Below are positions 60,630 through 64,000 of a stretch of DNA of 64,000 nt, in pieces. Each line of letters begins with the position of its first letter. Within the stretch, counting starts at the first letter, position 1. The DNA comes from Shewanella piezotolerans WP3 (lineage in GTDB: Bacteria; Pseudomonadota; Gammaproteobacteria; Enterobacterales; Shewanellaceae), in assembly GCF_000014885.1 (NCBI RefSeq), contig NC_011566.1:434001-498000 (forward strand), read 5' to 3'. The notes under the pieces were generated by a model. That model was not told where the DNA came from. It was given only the letters and a program-made list of their open reading frames with translations, and made no database searches. A program made the position numbers and the translations under genes.

Positions 60630-62375
60630 TTACATCCGCTCTAAGGTTTCTAGTCCTAGCAAGTTAAGCCCTTGCTTAAGTGTTTTAGCTGTTAGTTGAG
60701 CGAGTAGTAAGCGGCTCTTCTTCTGCGCTTCGGTGTCAGCAGCCAATACTGGGCAAGCTTCGTAGAAGCTTGAGAATGCACCCGCGAGTTCAAACAGATA
60801 AGCACATAATGCATGCGGCTGTCCTTTATTCACAACACGGTTCATCACTTCACCAAACTGGGCTAACTTGGTACCAAGATCTTTCTCTTTTTCATGCTCA
60901 AGCACGATTTTAGCATCGCTTAAGTCAACATCTTGTGCGCGCTTGAAAATACCAGCAACACGGGTGTAAGCATAAAGTAGGTATGGTGCTGTGTTACCTT
61001 CAAAGCTGAGCATCTGCTCAAAGCTGAAGATATAATCGCTAGTACGGTTTTTAGATAGATCGGCATATTTCACCGACGCAATACCTACCACGCGCGCAAT
61101 CTCAGCAAGCTCAGCCTCATCCATATCAGGATTCTTGCTGCGAACTAACTCAAGTGCTCGAGTATCAGCTTCTTTAAGCAGATCGATAAGTTTAACTACC
61201 CCGCCAGAGCGAGTTTTAAATGGACGACCGTCTTCGCCATTCATGGTGCCAAAGCCCATATGTTCAAAGCTCATCTCTTCACGGACAAACTTAGCCGTTT
61301 TAGCCAGTTTAAAGACTTGTTGGAAATGCAGTGCTTGACGTAGATCGACAAAATACAGCGCTCTATCCGCTTTTAATACGTTTGAACGGTAACGCATTGC
61401 TGCCATATCGCTGGTGGCATATAGGTAGCCGCCATCTGCTTTTTGGATAATAACAGGTAGAGGCTCGCCCTCTTTATTCTTGAACTCTTCTTGAAAGACA
61501 ACTTTTGCGCCATTGCTTTCCGATAGCAGACCTTGGCTATCTAAGTCAGCAACTACCTGCTCTAAGTCATCGTTGTACGAACTTTCGCCGCGCACATCTT
61601 GGCGAGTTAGACTTACCCCTAAACGCTCATAGATCTCATGGCAATGGCTGAGCGAGATATCGTTAAACTCACGCCATAGTTTGTTGCAGTATTCATCGCC
61701 AGATTGCAATGCAACCACAAGCTTACGGGCGCGGTTGGCAAAATCTTCTGATTCGTCGAAACGAACCTTAGCGGCGCGGTAGAAGTTTTCTAGATCTGAA
61801 AGCTCGATTTGTGCTTGTTCGCCATTGGCTGCACGTAGCTCTTCCATGTAAGCCAGTAGCATGCCGAACTGAGTACCCCAGTCACCCACATGGTTTTGGC
61901 GAATAACATTGTGGCCCATAAACTCAAGCGAACGTACTACGCTGTCACCGATAATAGTCGAGCGTAAATGACCAACATGCATCTCTTTAGCTAGGTTTGG
62001 CGACGAGTAGTCAACTACCACAGTTTGCGATTCTGGTAAAGTTACGCCTAAATGGTCACTATTTAGCGCATCCATTAATTGATTGGCGAGTGCGTTATCA
62101 TCGATAAAGAAGTTGATGAAACCTGGGCCTGCAATCTCTACCTTTTCTACATGGCTAGATTGAGGCAGGTTATCGATGATCAGCTGAGCGATTTCACGCG
62201 GGTTCTTGCGAGCAGCTTTGGTTAGCATCATTGCCAAGTTAGTCGCAAAATCACCGTGACTCTTATCTTTGGTTCGGTCTACTTGAATGCGGGCTTCAAA
62301 ATCAGCAGGAACAACACCTTGTTGTTTAAGGGCATTTAACGATTCAGCGAGTAAAGATTGAGTATGTGATTTCAT
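60630..62375 (-). CDS. argS: Arginyl-tRNA synthetase
   Basis: Class I aminoacyl-tRNA synthetase of 581 aa. The N-terminal ArgS additional domain (about 1-90) is followed by the HIGH motif region SPNLAKEMHVGHLRSTIIGD (about 124-143). ArgS lacks a canonical KMSKS, and here SGGVVKLIDLL occupies the corresponding stretch. The DALR anticodon-binding domain (about 455-581) ends LLGLETLERM. Lies between priA and ftsN. Confidence 0.97.
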   Translation of the reverse strand: MKSHTQSLLAESLNALKQQGVVPADFEARIQVDRTKDKSHGDFATNLAMMLTKAARKNPREIAQLIIDNLPQSSHVEKVEIAGPGFINFFIDDNALANQLMDALNSDHLGVTLPESQTVVVDYSSPNLAKEMHVGHLRSTIIGDSVVRSLEFMGHNVIRQNHVGDWGTQFGMLLAYMEELRAANGEQAQIELSDLENFYRAAKVRFDESEDFANRARKLVVALQSGDEYCNKLWREFNDISLSHCHEIYERLGVSLTRQDVRGESSYNDDLEQVVADLDSQGLLSESNGAKVVFQEEFKNKEGEPLPVIIQKADGGYLYATSDMAAMRYRSNVLKADRALYFVDLRQALHFQQVFKLAKTAKFVREEMSFEHMGFGTMNGEDGRPFKTRSGGVVKLIDLLKEADTRALELVRSKNPDMDEAELAEIARVVGIASVKYADLSKNRTSDYIFSFEQMLSFEGNTAPYLLYAYTRVAGIFKRAQDVDLSDAKIVLEHEKEKDLGTKLAQFGEVMNRVVNKGQPHALCAYLFELAGAFSSFYEACPVLAADTEAQKKSRLLLAQLTAKTLKQGLNLLGLETLERM

Positions 62376-62500
62376 TGGCGTTTAATCGGCACTTACAAGT
62401 AGTGAAAAATAATAGGAGTAACCGACTATTTTAGCCGCTTGTGGCACCTAATTACTATCCTCTAGCGAACTTTTTCTGCTTTAGTTTAAATAAACTCGAT

Positions 62501-64000
62501 TTAAAGTAGATCTTGTGGATCACGATCTAGGCTCCAGCGACACTTTTTAGCCAACGCTAGTTGCTCAATTTGTGGCAATGCTTGCTCAAAGGCTTGTTGC
62601 AGTTGGTTGCGATTCTTAGTTTGAAACAACAGCTGGCGGCGGTACTTGCCCGCTTTTCTGTCAAGTGGCGCTGGCATTGGGCCAATCACTTCACACTCAT
62701 CGTTTTGTGGCAGTAGCGCGCCTATCTGACTGAGCAGGGCATCAGCATCGGATGCTTGATGGGCTTCGGCGCGGATAAGGATCATGTGCCAGGCGGGTGG
62801 CAGTAATGCTTGTTTTCGCTCATTGAGCTGATTACGTGAAAACTCACCGTAGCCTTTATGCATCAACTCGCGCAGCATAGCGTTATCGCTTTGGTGGGTT
62901 TGCAGTAATACTGTGCCCGGTTTGTTTGCACGGCCAGCACGACCTGATACTTGAGTATAAAGCTGACCAAAACGCTCAGGTGCTCTAAAATCGGCACTAA
63001 AAAGCGCACCATCAACATCAAGAAGCCCTACCAGAGTTACATCTGGAAAATGATGCCCTTTAGCGAGCATTTGGGTGCCGACTAGAATTTTGTATTCACC
63101 TTTATGAATCGCGTTGAGGTGGCTCTCCAATGAACCTTTATTACGGGTGGTGTCGCGATCAATTCTAACTACAGGGTGATTAGGGAACTCTTTTTCAAGA
63201 AAGCTTGCGAGTTGCTCAGTGCCAACACCTTGGCCAGCGAGCATAGTGCTACCACATTGATGGCACTGCTTAGGAATAGCGTATTGATTGCTACAGTGGT
63301 GACAACGGATCTCTCCCAAAGCTTGATGCACAGTAAAGAAGGCATCACAACGATCGCACTCATGCAGGTGGCCGCATTCATGACAAATTAACGCTGGAGC
63401 AAATCCACGGCGATTAAGAAACAATATGACTTGGTTGCCAGCGTCGAGATGAATACGCATCTCATTAAGCAGTGCGTGGGACATGCCTGAACGTAGTGGC
63501 TGATTGCGAATATCGACAATCCCTTGGCGCACTTTTTCTGCATTACCTGCGCGCTTACCCAATTGCAGATGCTGGTAACGACCATTAAGCGCATTTTGCA
63601 AGGTCTCAAGTGATGGTGTTGCTGTGCCTAACAGTACCGGGATATCCTCTAGGTGACCGCGCATAACGGCCAGATCGCGAGCGTGATAACCCACGCCCTC
63701 CTGCTGCTTAAAGCTTGAGTCATGCTCTTCATCTAAAATTATCACCCCTGGGTGCGCCATTGGGGTGAATAGTGCTGAGCGTGTACCTATGATGATGGCT
63801 GCTTCGCCTGTTTTGGCATGACGCCATGCATCTAGCCTTTGGTTATCGGTCAAGCCAGAATGAATGACGGCGACTTTGACATTAAAGCGGCGTCTAAAGC
63901 GGTTAATCGTCTGTGGGGTTAAACCAATCTCAGGCACCAGCACGAGTGCTTGCTTTCCCTGCTTAAGGATGGTTTCAAGCAGCGCCAAATAAACCTCAGT
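62501..64000 (-). CDS. priA: Primosomal protein N' (PriA), N-terminus beyond the window
   Basis: C-terminal ~500 residues of the replication-restart helicase; E. coli PriA has 732, so about 230 N-terminal residues lie past the right edge. Visible: part of the helicase core with GTRSALFTPM and the DEEH box ILDEEHDSSFKQQEG; a zinc-binding insert with eight Cys (CHECGHLHECDRCD and CHHC, then CHQCG); and motifs V-VI (VGTQMLAKGHHFPDVTLVG; QVSGRAGRANKPG). The Met at 63988 is internal, not the start. Confidence 0.96.
   Translation of the reverse strand, partial: TEVYLALLETILKQGKQALVLVPEIGLTPQTINRFRRRFNVKVAVIHSGLTDNQRLDAWRHAKTGEAAIIIGTRSALFTPMAHPGVIILDEEHDSSFKQQEGVGYHARDLAVMRGHLEDIPVLLGTATPSLETLQNALNGRYQHLQLGKRAGNAEKVRQGIVDIRNQPLRSGMSHALLNEMRIHLDAGNQVILFLNRRGFAPALICHECGHLHECDRCDAFFTVHQALGEIRCHHCSNQYAIPKQCHQCGSTMLAGQGVGTEQLASFLEKEFPNHPVVRIDRDTTRNKGSLESHLNAIHKGEYKILVGTQMLAKGHHFPDVTLVGLLDVDGALFSADFRAPERFGQLYTQVSGRAGRANKPGTVLLQTHQSDNAMLRELMHKGYGEFSRNQLNERKQALLPPAWHMILIRAEAHQASDADALLSQIGALLPQNDECEVIGPMPAPLDRKAGKYRRQLLFQTKNRNQLQQAFEQALPQIEQLALAKKCRWSLDRDPQDLL

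Overview
This window is chromosomal DNA of a gammaproteobacterium, almost certainly a Shewanella. The gene orders dusB-fis, prmA followed by a Wolinella-type frdCCAB operon, rho/trxA/rhlB with a short gppA-like gene, ubiE-ubiJ-ubiB-tatABC next to tatD and hemB, and priA-argS-ftsN with hslVU are those of Shewanella-type chromosomes. Most of the window is conserved housekeeping sequence. No tRNA, rRNA, CRISPR array or intact insertion sequence was seen.

Layout. 0.1-2.5 kb: three minor-pilin-like genes of a Tad/Flp system (TadG, TadE, TadE), continuing beyond the left edge. 3.0-7.9 kb: a four-gene operon (glutamine synthetase-like, aldehyde dehydrogenase, iron alcohol dehydrogenase, class I amidotransferase) that looks like gamma-glutamylation-dependent amine or amino-alcohol breakdown. 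8.4-10.8 kb: dusB-fis and prmA. 11.2-15.5 kb: fumarate reductase with two different dihaem cytochrome b subunits. 15.7-21.9 kb: a LysR-acetyltransferase fusion, rho, trxA, rhlB and a Ppx/GppA protein. 22.2-28.7 kb: two tandem TonB-dependent receptors with matching leaders. 28.7-33.8 kb: an exported thioredoxin-like protein, hemB, a 7TM-GGDEF protein, tatD and a small exported protein. 34.5-39.1 kb: tatABC and ubiBJE. 39.3-47.5 kb: formimidoylglutamase-like, rraA, YgjV-like, PAP2, a glycosyltransferase, a Crp-like regulator, an MFS transporter, deoD and a DUF971 gene. 47.6-49.5 kb: hslVU. 60-64 kb: ftsN, argS and priA (cut by the right edge).

The accessory part is 49.9-58.4 kb, on the strand opposite to the flanking genes and lying between hslV and ftsN, which adjoin in E. 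coli. It holds an Rhs/YD-repeat gene with a Sec signal peptide, disrupted by two frameshifts. After it comes a row of displaced Rhs tip and immunity modules. Each tip module is introduced by a copy of the same 185-bp piece of the Rhs core end, and the copies carry nonsense codons. The variable tips differ, and every candidate immunity protein is exported or membrane-bound, which points to toxins acting in the envelope. One tip/immunity pair is a decayed relative of the tip and ankyrin immunity gene now attached to the main gene. The locus looks like a silent cassette store for swapping Rhs tips, now decaying.

A second theme is non-autonomous mobile repeats. Four copies of a ~265-bp element with TACCAATTGCATTA ends each have a perfect 3-bp TNA target duplication. 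Two other TACC-ended families are present, and at 41.7-42.5 kb one element has been hit by both of the others. One copy lies directly against the trxA stop codon.
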